Shown: positions 54,801 to 64,000 of the stretch, piece after piece
Numbering within the stretch: position 1 is the stretch's first letter
Layout of the letters: every line of letters begins with the position of its first letter
Assembly (NCBI GenBank): GCA_039621445.1
Contig: CP154956.1
Span: 56,161,872 to 56,225,871, forward strand
DNA from: Euglena gracilis
Lineage: Eukaryota > Euglenida > Euglenophyceae > Euglenales
DNA: 64,000 nucleotides
Direction: 5' to 3'
Notes under the pieces: generated by a model
What the model was told of the DNA's origin: nothing
Databases searched by the model: none
Seen by the model: only the letters and a program-made list of their open reading frames with translations
Translations under genes and position numbers: made by a program

Positions 54801-57673
54801 GGTACCCAAAAATTCCCCAAAAGCCCAAATCCAGCTCGGTTGGTGTTTTTCAGCCAGAATTTGAAGATGAAAACCCAAAAACTACCCAAAAATAACATTT
54901 TGGGCCATTTTTGACCCCTTTCCAAAAATTTTGGTGCTTGCACCGAAAATATTTTTGGTCCAGCCCAGATTAGCCAGGTGGCCCCACCTTTATTTCAGCG
55001 GACAATTTATTTCGGGGGGGGGGTCCGTAGCCCGGCTGGGAGCTGTTGGCTGGAAAAAAAGGTGCCTGCTGGCTGGACCCCCCCTTCTTCAACTTGAGAA
55101 AACCCCTGGTCCAGGCTGGACCATGCAACAAATCCGCCCTTTCACACCTCTTCCCAGCCAGCACCTTTTTCCGCCCGACCTGTGGGACCAGAAAATTGCT
55201 TAAGCACTGGATCCCCTAATTATTAATTATTAATTATTTTTAATTTTTTGAAGTTAAAATAAAATTTATTGAAAAATAAAAATTATTAAGCTAAAAAGGG
55301 CTGTGCTTGCTTTTAATTACCCCCCACCCCCGACCCCGTTACCCCCCCACCACCACCGACCACCTTACTAATACCCCCCCCCCCCCCCCCCCGGGGTGGG
55401 TGACTGGTTTTTTTCGGAGAGACTGACTGACTTTTGGCCCGGATCCCCTCCCCCGGGGGGGGTCGGCAAAAAACCACTACTAAAAGTGACCCGGCACCGA
55501 AGGCGCCGGAATTTTTTTGGCCTTTATTGCATGTTTTTGGTCAAATTTCCTTTGGATTCCAGAGTGGCCGACCCCCCCCCCGGGGGGGGCAGTGACTGAC
55601 TGGTTTCCCGAAAAAAGTGACTGACTGGTTTTTCGACAAGTGGAGTGACCCCCTCCCCTGGGGTCAATAAAACCCTCCCCCCCCCCAGATCCTTGAGAAA
55701 ACCCCTGGTATGGACATCGTAGCCTTAGACAGCTGTCGTGCTGTCATGCCAGTGCTGCGTCCTTTCTGTTGTGGGTTGGCTTCCTTGCCCTTATCCCGGG
55801 CACCCTCTTTGCTTTTGAAGTTGCGTGAGGTACAGCAGGGCCCTCGCGGCAGCTGCAGGGCGTGCGGGAGACCCCGAAGGTGGTCCCCGAAATCGAAATC
55901 ACGCTCGGAGCCCCATTGGCTTCCCCCAGCCATGCCTTTCAACACCAAGAGACCGCCCAGCTCCCAGGCCGGAAGATGCAGTCAACACAGACGCACAAAC
56001 AAGGTCACAGGAAAGAGACTCTGTGATTGATAGCTAGCTTGCACGTAACACATGGTCTGCCGGCATTCTGGGATGGGCGTCCGCCCCCGTTTGAGCGTAC
56101 GTGGAAAGAGATCATTATGGATTTGTTCTTCGTGGCGTTCAGCGGGGTCGTGGGCGTTGCGTTCGCCAAGTTTGGCCTGCTTTTGGGGGACTGGATTTCG
56201 GTGACCTCTGTGCCGCTCATCGTGATGATTCTGACTGGAGACTGCCATGCCCCGGTTCTCCTCGCAATGTTGATTCAGCTTCCAGCAAGAAAATTTTTGG
56301 CAGTCAAAGAATGTGCAGTTTGTCCCCCATGAACAGCATCTATTTGGCCCCGAACCGGCCCGCACGGCCTCATTGGGGGTGCTCACGTTACGCTTCCTGC
56401 GACGCACATTGACGCGTGGGCTGCTCCAGCCTCGTCGGCGTACGGCTGCGGGGCAGTCCTGCGGCGCGTCATCCGGTTCAAGTGGAAGCCGCCCATGCCG
56501 CACCCCAGGCAACCCCCCCCCCCCCCCCCCCCCGCTGTGTGGAAGCTGCCTGGCCGGGTGGGGGAGGGTGGGGCATGCCGGCCGGCCTTCTTCCACTCGC
56601 TGCACCACGCCTCGGAGTTCTTCATGAACCTGTTCTTCGCCACGCTGGGTTGCACCCAGGGCGGTCCGTAGGGACGGGGTTCTGTTTTTTATACAGCACC
56701 CACCCTTGAGGACTGCCCTTTGGCCGAAGGGCTGGCCAGCACCGGTCATCGAAAACCGCATTTTTTGACATTTGGGCGGATGGGCGATGGACCACCGACA
56801 CCAGAACCCATTTTCCCCCTGGAGTCGACCCGGTTTGCCAAAATGGCCATTTTTCGCCCATTTTTCTGTGGAATTTTCGTTGAATGTACTGTGATGCGAA
56901 GCTTTTGTTTGCTTTCGGAACGCCCTGGCTACACCGCGACGCTACAGGAGATGCAGCGGGTTGGGCCGGGGGCGTTGGGCATGATGAGTCTCGTCCTCGC
57001 CATCCACCTCACAACGATGTTCGGCGGCCAGTGGGCGTGGAACCGCCTCATGCCGGCGAAGGTCGACACCGACACCGTCCTCGTGGCGAGTGGCCGGGAA
57101 AGGACCTTTTTGGTGTTGACCCACGGTCCAAACTGAAGTGAAGTGAAACTGAAGTGAAGGGACGCAATGCTCATTGAACAATGAAAATGATTGTTTCTCA
57201 GCTTGAGAAAATTCAATTAGTTCATTCAATAAATTAGTTCAATCAATAATGATTTGATTAATATTAATATTATGATTAATATTATGATTAATATTAATAT
57301 TAATAATAATATTAATATTAATATTAAATTTAAAAATGTAACAAAGTTAAGTAATATTTTATAAATCAAGTTGATAAATTGATAAAATAACAAAATAGAA
57401 ATGTTTAATTAAATTGCAAAGTGCAATCGCTACAACGGAGGGAGAACCCCACAAGATTGGCAGGAGGGTCCTCCCCATCCCACGCTGTCCTCCCCCGCGA
57501 GCAACGCCTGTGCGGGCGGGGCCGCCACGGCGGCCAGCATGGCGGAGAGCATCAAGCGGTCCGACCTCACCCTGCCTGCCACTGCGGTGGGCCTCGTCGG
57601 GTACACCATCGGGACCCGCATCGGTCTCGCCATCTACCACGCCCTGTCTGCCTTCCTGCGGGTGGCCGGGTGA
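48820..57673 (+). CDS. DUF819-family integral membrane protein, spliced, about 8 recognised exons
   Basis: GC-rich exons, placed approximately, line up in order with the DUF819 family (Pfam PF05684; bacteria, algae, plants; function unknown). They are 48820-48993 (ends SAMAVVASLGLIGP), 52330-52470 (FDLFLPASLALSLLL), 52794-52905 (SFAFGVLGTALGCLV), 54113-54376 (MGCLAASYIGGTVNFFE), 56098-56240 (VAFAKFGLLLGD), 56530-56655 (SEFFMNLFFATLG), 56928-57090 (GPGALGMMSLVLAIHLTTMF) and 57502-57673 (SNACAGGAATAASM, then a last helix and TGA). The two hallmarks, IGG-VNF and SNA..GG.ATAA, are well kept. I expect about ten membrane helices. The gene start and the sequence between exons 4 and 5 are unresolved. 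Some borders are not GT-AG. Upstream exons near 43.3, 45.0 or 48.3 kb are possible. Confidence 0.7.
49171..52157. mobile_element. 3-kb element with ~85-bp inverted ends inside a DUF819 intron
   Basis: The left end begins CTTAGGCGGCCTAATTCGCA, then CTTAAGCTTTTTTCG and TTTGATGCGCGCATTTGCGC, up to AAATTTACGATTTTTTTG. The right end is its inverse down to GCCTAAG at 52157. CCCCA lies directly outside both (49166-49170 and 52158-52162). The interior has at least a dozen copies of GCGCGCATTTGCGCAAATGC or a related palindrome (49845-49905, 50040-50150, 50225-50350, 51320-51480, 51570-51740). Open frames inside (for example 50849-51262, plus) show no transposase or other domain. It is probably a non-autonomous DNA transposon. 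Confidence 0.8.
52906..53382. mobile_element. hAT-like MITE / introner with perfect 8-bp TSD next to DUF819 exon 3
   Basis: Inverted ends CAGGGTTTTCTTAAG and CTTAAGAAAACCCCTG; ACCCCCAG directly outside both (52898-52905 and 53383-53390). The interior has repeated CAGCCAGCAGC units and C-run/G-run pairs. The left target copy touches the end of the DUF819 exon, and the right copy supplies a CCCCCAG that looks like a 3' splice site. Confidence 0.85.
53391..54112. other. Rest of the DUF819 exon 3 / exon 4 intron
   Basis: No independent gene. 54020-54040 carries CAGGGGTTCTTTAAAAGAAG, a likely remnant end of another element of the same group. Confidence 0.4.
54377..56097. other. Long DUF819 intron (or undetected exon within)
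   Basis: 54740-55110 is a C-run/CTGGCTGG-rich block ending CTTGAGAAAACCCCTGG. 55215-55300 is AT-rich. 55395-55710 contains GTGACTGACTGGTTT units and ends CCTTGAGAAAACCCCTGG. Both ends resemble the right terminus of the 52906-53382 element. 55710-56030 is more balanced and may hide an exon. Confidence 0.4.
56657..56927. mobile_element. Introner family A copy forming a whole DUF819 intron
   Basis: Ends are CAGGGCGGTCC and GGAACGCCCTG; flanks are GTTGCACC (56649-56656) and GCTACACC (56928-56935), a 6/8 match. Internal blocks match the copy at 33430-33742 in order (GGCCGAAGGGCTGGC, GGGCGGATGGGCGATGG, CCATTTTTCGCCCATTTTTC, GCTTTCGGAACGCCC). The coding frame runs directly into and out of it (…FFATLG before, GYTATLQ after), so the element and one flank copy equal the intron (279 bases). 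Confidence 0.75.
57215..57415. other. AT-rich tract in last DUF819 intron
   Basis: ATTAATATTAATATTA-type sequence, nearly devoid of G/C, inside the intron between 57090 and 57502. Confidence 0.8.
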
Positions 57674-60600
57674 CCGTGCTTGCATTTCCGACCTGTCGCC
57701 TGCGCCGGCGTCTTGACTCCAGAACTTGCAGTCTTTTCCTCATGATTATCCTCGGTGCCCTGCGAGCTGCACTTTGCCGCATCTGGAGTGGACGTGTTTT
57801 AAAATTTTTCAAAAAGCCTTGTAATTTCGCAAATTTTTGGTGAATTTCGGAATTTGTTCCGCTACACCAACAGGGGCAGGGTATTAAGTGAGCGTTTATT
57901 TGTAAGGGGGGGGAGGGGTCAGACCACCTCCCTGTTCAGACCCTCTTCAGACCGAGGGTGGGGGGGTCTGAGAATCCCCTGGGAACCAAATTTTTTCTCT
58001 CTGGCGCTATGCGCCAGTGAAGATGAAATTTTTGGTATATTTTTTGCCCAATTTTTCAAGAAACTTTTGCCAAAACGCGATTTTTGGCTTTTTTCAAGCC
58101 CAAAAAAATTGCACGGGAGTCCAGTCCACCCCCCTTCCCACTCATTTAGCACACCGTCGAGGGGTGCTGCAGACATTACAGGAGGTTTCTGCTGGAGAAT
58201 TAATCCCCCTAAAAAGTGCACAGGTGCACGCATTTCAAGGACGTTGTTTCGGACCCCAAATTGGGGCTTGGATGATGGAAATATTTCGTCTGAGAAGGAC
58301 ATTTTTGAGAGTTGTGGTGTTATCCAACCTGAGATGTGACAGTGATTGCTGTTTTGCTTTGGGGGGTGCGCACTTAGAAGGGCACTGCGCACTTATTAGG
58401 GGGGGTTACATCTGAACAGGCCACCATAGTCCCACAACACACTTGTCCGTGTCATTTCTTTTTTTGGGTCATTAGATCTTTGATGTGTGTCTGGGCGCCA
58501 GTCCCATCAACCTTCCTCCTCCCTTCCTGTGCGCTGTCATGCTGCTGCCTCACCGCTTCTGCTCAACTCCTGCCGGCTGATCGGGATCCCTTGCCGGAAC
58601 CACACCATCGCTTCAGGTGTATCTGACTCCACCCTTGCTGGAGTTTTCTGAGTGATTGACTGGTTTTTTTGCTCCAGACCCTCCCCAGGTGGTCGGTCAG
58701 CCAGGAAAGGCTGAAAGTTGTCACCTGGTGCGGAAGGCATTGTAAAATTTTTGGTATTTTGGGTTAAAGTCCTTTGATTTTTGGCTATTTTTGGCCGAGT
58801 GGCCAGAGTAACGGACCCCCCCCTCCTGATTGGAAGTGGTGACTGGATTTTGAAAAGTGACAGACTGATTTGTTGAAAGCGAAAAGTGGAAAGTGACCTC
58901 CCCCTCCCCCCCAGGCGGTCGGTAAGCAATGGTATCGCCGGAACCCCGCATGAGGTCAGGAACCCCTTTGTTGGATCATCGGAAGTAAAATATCAAATCC
59001 CATTCCAGCCAGGGGGGCAAACCAAATACGTCTCCAATCGCACACCTCTGATTCCTTCAATTCACCGCAACAAGCATTCTGTGTACGAGGTCTACAATTG
59101 TCCCAGTTCCCCTGCAAGGTGGACATATGGGGATCCTTAAATGAGTTTATTTTTGGGTTTGAAGCTTTTCTGACAAAAAAAATGCTGGTTTTCTGTATAT
59201 CGTCAGAAAAGGGTTCAAAGGGGTCCTCTGCAGGAGAATCTGGCATGGCGCCCAGTGTATTCCAGTGCGATCCCCAGGCAATGACCTCGAATACAGTCGG
59301 AGCGCTCAGTTCGGGCAACCTCTGACCCCCTGCACGCAGAGCGTTTCATCGTTGTCAAAGAACAGCTCTTGGGAAATAATGGTTTCTTTGGATTGCCGAT
59401 TCGCGTGCTTTCTGCATTGGTCATTTTGTGTCAAATCGCGAGGCAAATTTGTCTGATATCCCAGCTGGGGGACAAAGTCCTTCCATTCCTTTGCTGGCTT
59501 CTTTTTAAGGAAGGTCCCCCCCGGAGGGGTGGGTGCTATGGGCAGGCAGGGGGTGGTGGTATTTTTGACCCCCCCCCCCGAGGGGGGTCAGGTTTTGGTG
59601 CTTAGCACACCCCCCAATTTTCAATTTTCAAGGGAAAATTGGTTTGGTGGGCAGCAAGAACCTCTGATGATGCTGGGCGACGCTGAGCGATGCTGGGCGA
59701 TGCTGGATTTTTGGAGACCAGAGGTGGGGTTCCAATGCTTGGCGATGCTGGGACGATGTTGGGCGATGCTGGCATTTTTTTGCATATTTTGAAGACTTCA
59801 ACCCATATTTGGGATAACTCAGCAATCATTTCTCTGGTGTTACATCCATTTTGGCCATTTTTTGATCAGATGTGTTAATTTAAATTAAACTGTGCATAAA
59901 TGATAAACTGTGCTAATTTGAGTGAATTTTGTGCTCATTTGGGTCAATATGAGCAATTTTTATGCCATTTCGCAAGTTTTGGGTCATTTTTCATGGACAT
60001 TGTGAGCCATTTTGGGGCTGTTTAAGGTCATTTCAAGCCATTTTTAGGTTATTTTGGTCTCTTTACAACCATTTCATCATTTGTTTTGGGTTTTTGATCC
60101 TGGGTGGTTGCATCGAGCACCCATTCCATCCGCTCCCTCCATTCCAGTATCTGCATCCACTGCATCGACTCTGGTATCTGCATCCAGTCCATCCACTGCA
60201 TTGATTCCAGTATCTGCATCGAGTCCATCCACTGCATCCATTCCAGTATCTACATCCACTGCATCCACTCCAGTATCTGCATCCACTTTATCAATTCCGC
60301 TCCAGTACTGGAGCAAGGAAAACCAAGAGGGGAAGAAGGTTGTGGCTGGCTAAAAACGGCCAACAACGGATGAATTTGGGCAAACGTAAACAAAAGTGGC
60401 CCAAAAGTGGCCAAAGGTGGCCAAAACTGGGCAGCAACGGGTGGGCAAATAGTCAAAAGTGGACAAAAGTGGAAAAAAGTGGATGGAGTGGGAGCAGTGT
60501 TGTTGTGGATGCAGTAGGTGCAGTGAATGCAGGTATTGGAGGACACCACAAAGGGCTTCAAAGGCAATGCTGGGCGATGCTGGGTCCAAGGGCATGGCTG

Positions 60601-61018
60601 GCCAGAGGTGCTTGGTGGGCAGCCAACAGGTCCAAAATTGACCCCCCTGCTGTGGGGTGCCTGCTGTGGGCAAGCACTCCACAGCACAAGGCACACCTCC
60701 TCCCGGTTGGTAAAAAGCAGCCTGCTCTTGTGGCGGTCAGATGTGGGTGTGATGTGTGGTGAAATGACGGCGACCACGATGGCTGGCCATCGGCTGGGGC
60801 AGGTGCCATGCAATTACTTAGTTACTGGCCAACTCCAGCCCCGAGGTGGGGCAACTGTTTTTTTTTCCAGAGTGCTCCCCCCCTCCCTGGGAGGTGAGCA
60901 GTGAATGACTGGTTTTTGGAAGAGTTGAAGTGACCCCCTACCCCCCCCCCCAGGGGTCGGTAAAAAAATTGTGTGGCAGGGGCCGACCATCACGTTGCAG
61001 CCTTCCCCTCCTCCAGGG
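57674..61018. other. Intergenic region, simple repeats, no convincing gene
   Basis: 58645-58925 contains GTGACTGACTGG/GACCTCCCCCTCC units also seen at 43500 and 55400. 59660-59780 repeats GATGCTGGGCGATGCTGG. 60110-60300 is a tandem array, and 60420-60480 repeats AAAAGTGG. 60840-60965 is another C-run fold-back just before the next gene. Confidence 0.45.
60110..60300. repeat. Tandem array of CCAGTATCTGCATCCACTGC units
   Basis: About six copies, 30-42 bp each, with variants TCGAGTCCATCCACTGC and TACATCCACTGCATCCA. The minus strand reads as VDADTG repeats, probably incidental. Confidence 0.8.
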
Positions 61019-62060
61019 ATGCACCATGTGACGAGGCGCTCTAAGCGAGAGACCCTCCCCTTCAAGGTCACCGTGCAGTCCATCGATGGGTTGAAGCTTG
61101 AGCGGTCCCAACACACCCCAATGGGCCCTGGCCAACGCACAGAGTGCCCGTGCCACCAGAGCTGTCGTTGCATGCAAGCTGTGGCAGTTCTACCGGACAT
61201 TCTCACCCCATTTTCCTGCCTGTTGTTCTTCCAAATTCGCATATTTAGCATTTCCCCGCTGACTGTTTTAGAAATGGCGCAGTGTTCCCCAGGGCCCCCC
61301 TCGACGTTCTCCATCTTATGGGCCAAGAAGAGCCTCACCAAGGACTGGGAGGAGTTGGGCCCTGCCCAGCCTGCCAAGGATGGCCGGGTGGCGCTTGCAC
61401 AGGAGGTGGAGGTCAGCATAACATTCAAGGTGGGCCCCCTCGCCCTGTGCAACGTCGGTGGTTTCCAGAATGTTAAGCCACACAGATCACTTTTCTTGCT
61501 CATTTCACCATCGACTGGTCAGGCCTCGAGCCTTCAGTTTCTGTACACCCCTCTGAACCCCTTTAGCCCTTTACCCTCCAAATGGTGAGTTTGTGGTGAG
61601 CAAGGGGCAGGGCGGTCCATAAGGGACGGGAATTTTTTTTGCTAAGGGCCGCCCCTCAAGGACCGCCTTTAGGCCTGAGGGCCGGCGGATGCAGGTCTGG
61701 GGCCCGAACGGGGCCAAAAATTGACAGCCAAAAAAGGCATTTTTTGACGTTTTGGGTGGATGGGCGAAGGTCCAAGGAAGAGCACATGGGGGATTTTTAC
61801 CTCTGGGGCGTGCTGTTTCCTTGCAATGTCAAGTCGGAGTGTTTGTGCCAGACGCAAAAAAGGTTGGCTGCAAGCCTCCAGGGGGGGGAGTAGCCATAGG
61901 AGGATGCCCCAACTCGAACTTTCGAGCTCGAGGTGGAGGTGACCTGCCTCCTGAGGTGTTTCCTCATGAAGAGGACCAGCAAGAAGACTGCGAAAGTTCT
62001 TGACTTCGTGGTTTACTGGTGCAAGGCGGAGGGCACCCTCCATCCGCAAAAACACCATTC
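61019..62060 (+). CDS. NT-C2 domain protein, N-terminal exons
   Basis: Three GC-rich blocks together resemble an NT-C2 domain (Pfam PF10358, the N-terminal C2 of EEIG1/EHBP1 and plant PMI1-type proteins, linked to membrane and cytoskeleton attachment). Exon 1 (61019 to about 61110) encodes LPFKVTVQSIDGLKL. Exon 2 (about 61300-61405) encodes TFSILWAKKSLTKDW...DGRVALAQE. Exon 3 (61933 to about 62060) encodes VEVTCLLRCFLMKRTSKKTA, then KVLDFVVYWCKAEG. The order is that of the domain's first strands. The exon 2/3 intron is GT-AG (61406-61932). The ATG at 61019 may be internal, as a 3' splice-like CCTCCTCCAG precedes it. Downstream exons are not identified. 61095-61210 is open in another frame and could be a further exon. 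Confidence 0.5.
61406..61932 (+). other. NT-C2 gene intron flanked by an 11-bp direct repeat, containing family A sequence
   Basis: GAGGTGGAGGT occurs at 61403-61413 and again at 61930-61940. A GT-AG placement inside the repeat gives a 527-base intron and joins the two exons in phase. From 61608 the intron carries CAGGGCGGTCC and the family A block order (GGACCGCC, TTTTTTGACGTTTTGGGTGG, ATGGGCGAAGGTCC). Its right terminus is degraded. Confidence 0.6.
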
Positions 62061-62727
62061 CCCCCCCCCTCGTGTCATCAATTGGACCGGTCCCCAATCC
62101 TGCTTTATCCCCTTCCGCATTTTCATTTAACCCCGTGACCCTGCGTGGGTGGGTTTTTGGGAGTGGGTGGTGGGTGGGTTTGGGCGGCCGCTGGACCCCC
62201 TCCCCACGAGGGGTGAGGTGCACCGCACACTTGCACACATAAATCCCCCCTCAAAATTGACCCCAGTTTTGCTGTTTTGGGTCCATCCCGGAAAAACTCT
62301 TTGGAATCCACCTCTTTGGGGGGTCTGACTTTTTGATTTTTCGTGAACAATTTATTGTCCCTGGCGCGTTGCTCCATCAAGGGGGGTCGTAAATTTGAGG
62401 GTGTTCATCGTACATTTAAGGCCGACCCCCCGGGGGTGGGCTGCTGCAGCGAGCCCCAATGACCAAGGACCAGCCAGTACAACACAAGGGTTAGCCCAGT
62501 TGGCCAGACCCTTCTTGCTTGATCTAGCAAGAAGACAAAATGGAGTTTTGGGGATTTTCGGACGTTTTTCGGGAGGTGAGATGCTGTTTTTTTCAACGCC
62601 GTCTTTTGCAGGTCATTTTTGGGCAATTATCCATTTTTGGCCCAAATTTTTGTAGGGAAAGGGCGTAATATTGTTTATTTGCCTTATGTCAATGTTTTTG
62701 TTGATGGAAGAAAACCACTGTCCTGCT
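62061..62727. other. Intron or intergenic, no gene recognised
   Basis: G/T-rich GGGTGGGTTT stretches near 62145-62190. A short open stretch at 62395-62655 has no recognised domain. Confidence 0.4.
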
Positions 62728-63272
62728 CAGGGGTTTTTTTTAGTTGTGGACCGGGGGGGGGGGGAGGGTGGGTGGGGGGGGGTTTTGTAGGAGGAGGTTC
62801 GAGGTCGAACGTTCGAGCTCGAACCTCCTTGAACGTTTTTGAGCCCCCCCTTTCGAGGGGGGGGGGCTTAAAAGGGGGGACCTCGGGGATGTCGTTCGAG
62901 GGGGGACCTCGAACGACATTCGAGGAGGATCTTGATCCTCCTCAAACGACCTCGAACGACCTTCGAGGAGATCTCGAACCACCTCGAACGACGTTCGAGG
63001 AGGATAGAGATCCTCCTACTACGGTCCCTCCCACTACCATAACCCTCCCGGTGGGTGGGTGCCCCCGGGGGGGGGGGGGGCGGTCTCCCCAGAGGGGGGT
63101 GGGATATATTTTATACTTTTCGCGCCAAAGGTGCCGAAAATTTTTGAAAAAGATGCTATTTTTGGCATTTTCGTGATTTTTTGACCATTTTCAGGGAAAA
63201 TTGAATGGGTCCCCCGGGACCCCCCCAGGGGGTGGGTGGGGGGGACCCCCCCTGGTCTTAAAAAAAACCCTG
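62728..63272. mobile_element. hAT-like MITE with 7/8 TSD
   Basis: Ends CAGGGGTTTTTTTTAG and CTTAAAAAAAACCCTG; flanks GTCCTGCT (62720-62727) and GTCCTGCC (63273-63280). The interior has many TCGAACGACCTCGAAC-like palindromic units (62790-63000). A TTTTCGCGCCAAAGGTGCCGA segment is shared with 52185-52205 and, more loosely, 34945. Confidence 0.8.
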
Positions 63273-63947
63273 GTCCTGCCTCCCATTACATGGTTCAAAT
63301 TGTTTCCCTTGCCAAGGTTCTTGTCACAAGAGAAAAGTTTTAACACTCCTGCTTATTTCCATAAGCACATCTCTTCTCCAAGGTTTTAATTCATGGACTC
63401 TGTTTTCGACTGAAACAAGGCAGGGCAACAGCCGAAACGTCAAGTACCTGCTCTTCTCTGTGTTGTTCTGCTTGGGCTCATAAAAATTAAATAAATTCTC
63501 ACTAATCTTGTAAATAAGCATGTAGTTTAAAAAGGTGGCTTTAAACTACTGCCCCCCCCCCAGGGGCAGTGGTTAAATGTGGGGGAGATCCAGTTGCTTA
63601 AATTATAGCGGATGGGGTTTTGACAACATTTTCAATTTTTTCCTTGTTATTTTTAGGAGTGAGGTCAGGGTTGTGATTGTCGTAGGGCCAGGGTAAGTGC
63701 AAAGTCAGGAGATTAGGCCCTAATTTTATTAATTAGGCCTTAAATTTGAGCCTGAAATTTATACTAATTTTGGCTTATACTTTGGTCAAAATCCAAACCC
63801 AAACCCAAACCCTAACCCTATCATCCCTTTCAATTAACCCAAATCCCAACCCGATTCCTGCAGCAGACACAATGTACTGCATTTTCAACAGGACACCTTC
63901 CGCGGACATGGTGCAAACACAGTCAAATTTGGGTTCGGACCCACTTC
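63273..63947. other. Non-coding right end
   Basis: 63385-63450 has a possible degenerate hammerhead-like core. 63540-63570 is a C-run fold-back. 63785-63815 shows AAACCCAAACCCTAACCC, too short to be a telomere. Confidence 0.45.
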
Positions 63948-63994
63948 NNNNNNNNNNNNNNNNNNNNNNNNNNNNNNNNNNNNNNNNNNNNNNN
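63948..63994. other. Assembly gap (47 N)
   Basis: Run of N; only CACGAG follows to the window end. Confidence 1.
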
Positions 63995-64000
63995 CACGAG

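Noticed and set aside
63785-63815. AAACCCAAACCCTAACCC as a telomere or interstitial telomere
   Set aside because: Only two or three imperfect units, followed by ordinary sequence.

Overview
The window is nuclear DNA of a microbial eukaryote, most probably an alga or other protist. The evidence is a Ty3/Gypsy chromovirus, an R2-type (restriction-like endonuclease) LINE, GC-rich exons split by long introns built of homopolymers and hairpins, many families of small inverted-repeat elements, and no bacterial operons or ribosome binding sites. The species cannot be named from the sequence. It ends in a 47-base assembly gap just before the right edge.

Layout. 1-1960 is a C-rich minisatellite. 2286-3572 is a small non-autonomous LTR element (TRIM-like) with matching 4-bp target duplications. 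3573-12790 is a minus-strand chromovirus: gag, Gly/Lys-rich nucleocapsid-like stretch, a DNA cytosine methyltransferase-like domain fused ahead of the aspartic protease, RT, RNase H, long Ala/Pro linker, integrase and chromodomain. It has one in-frame stop and two frameshifts. 13300-13911 holds fragments of an RT related to the LINE that follows. 15641-20120 is that minus-strand LINE, with a 2A-like peptide in ORF1 and an apparently intact RT/endonuclease ORF2. About 20.3-48.8 kb is mostly non-coding: dispersed inverted-repeat elements, palindromes, microsatellites, and a 2.17-kb unit with ~50-bp inverted ends that encloses a small PHD-like gene.

Two spliced cellular genes can be recognised on the plus strand. 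A DUF819-family membrane protein gene has exons scattered from about 48.8 to 57.67 kb. An NT-C2 domain gene begins near 61.0 kb.

The strongest theme is how introns and small transposons relate. At least five elements share CAGG...CCTG ends and 8-bp target duplications (hAT-like signature). One of them, 56657-56927, coincides with a whole DUF819 intron, so that losing the element plus one target copy leaves a continuous reading frame. The last DUF819 intron and one NT-C2 intron are likewise bounded by short direct repeats. This points to transposon-derived introns (introners), some with non-canonical splice borders. A separate 3-kb element with ~85-bp inverted ends sits inside another DUF819 intron.
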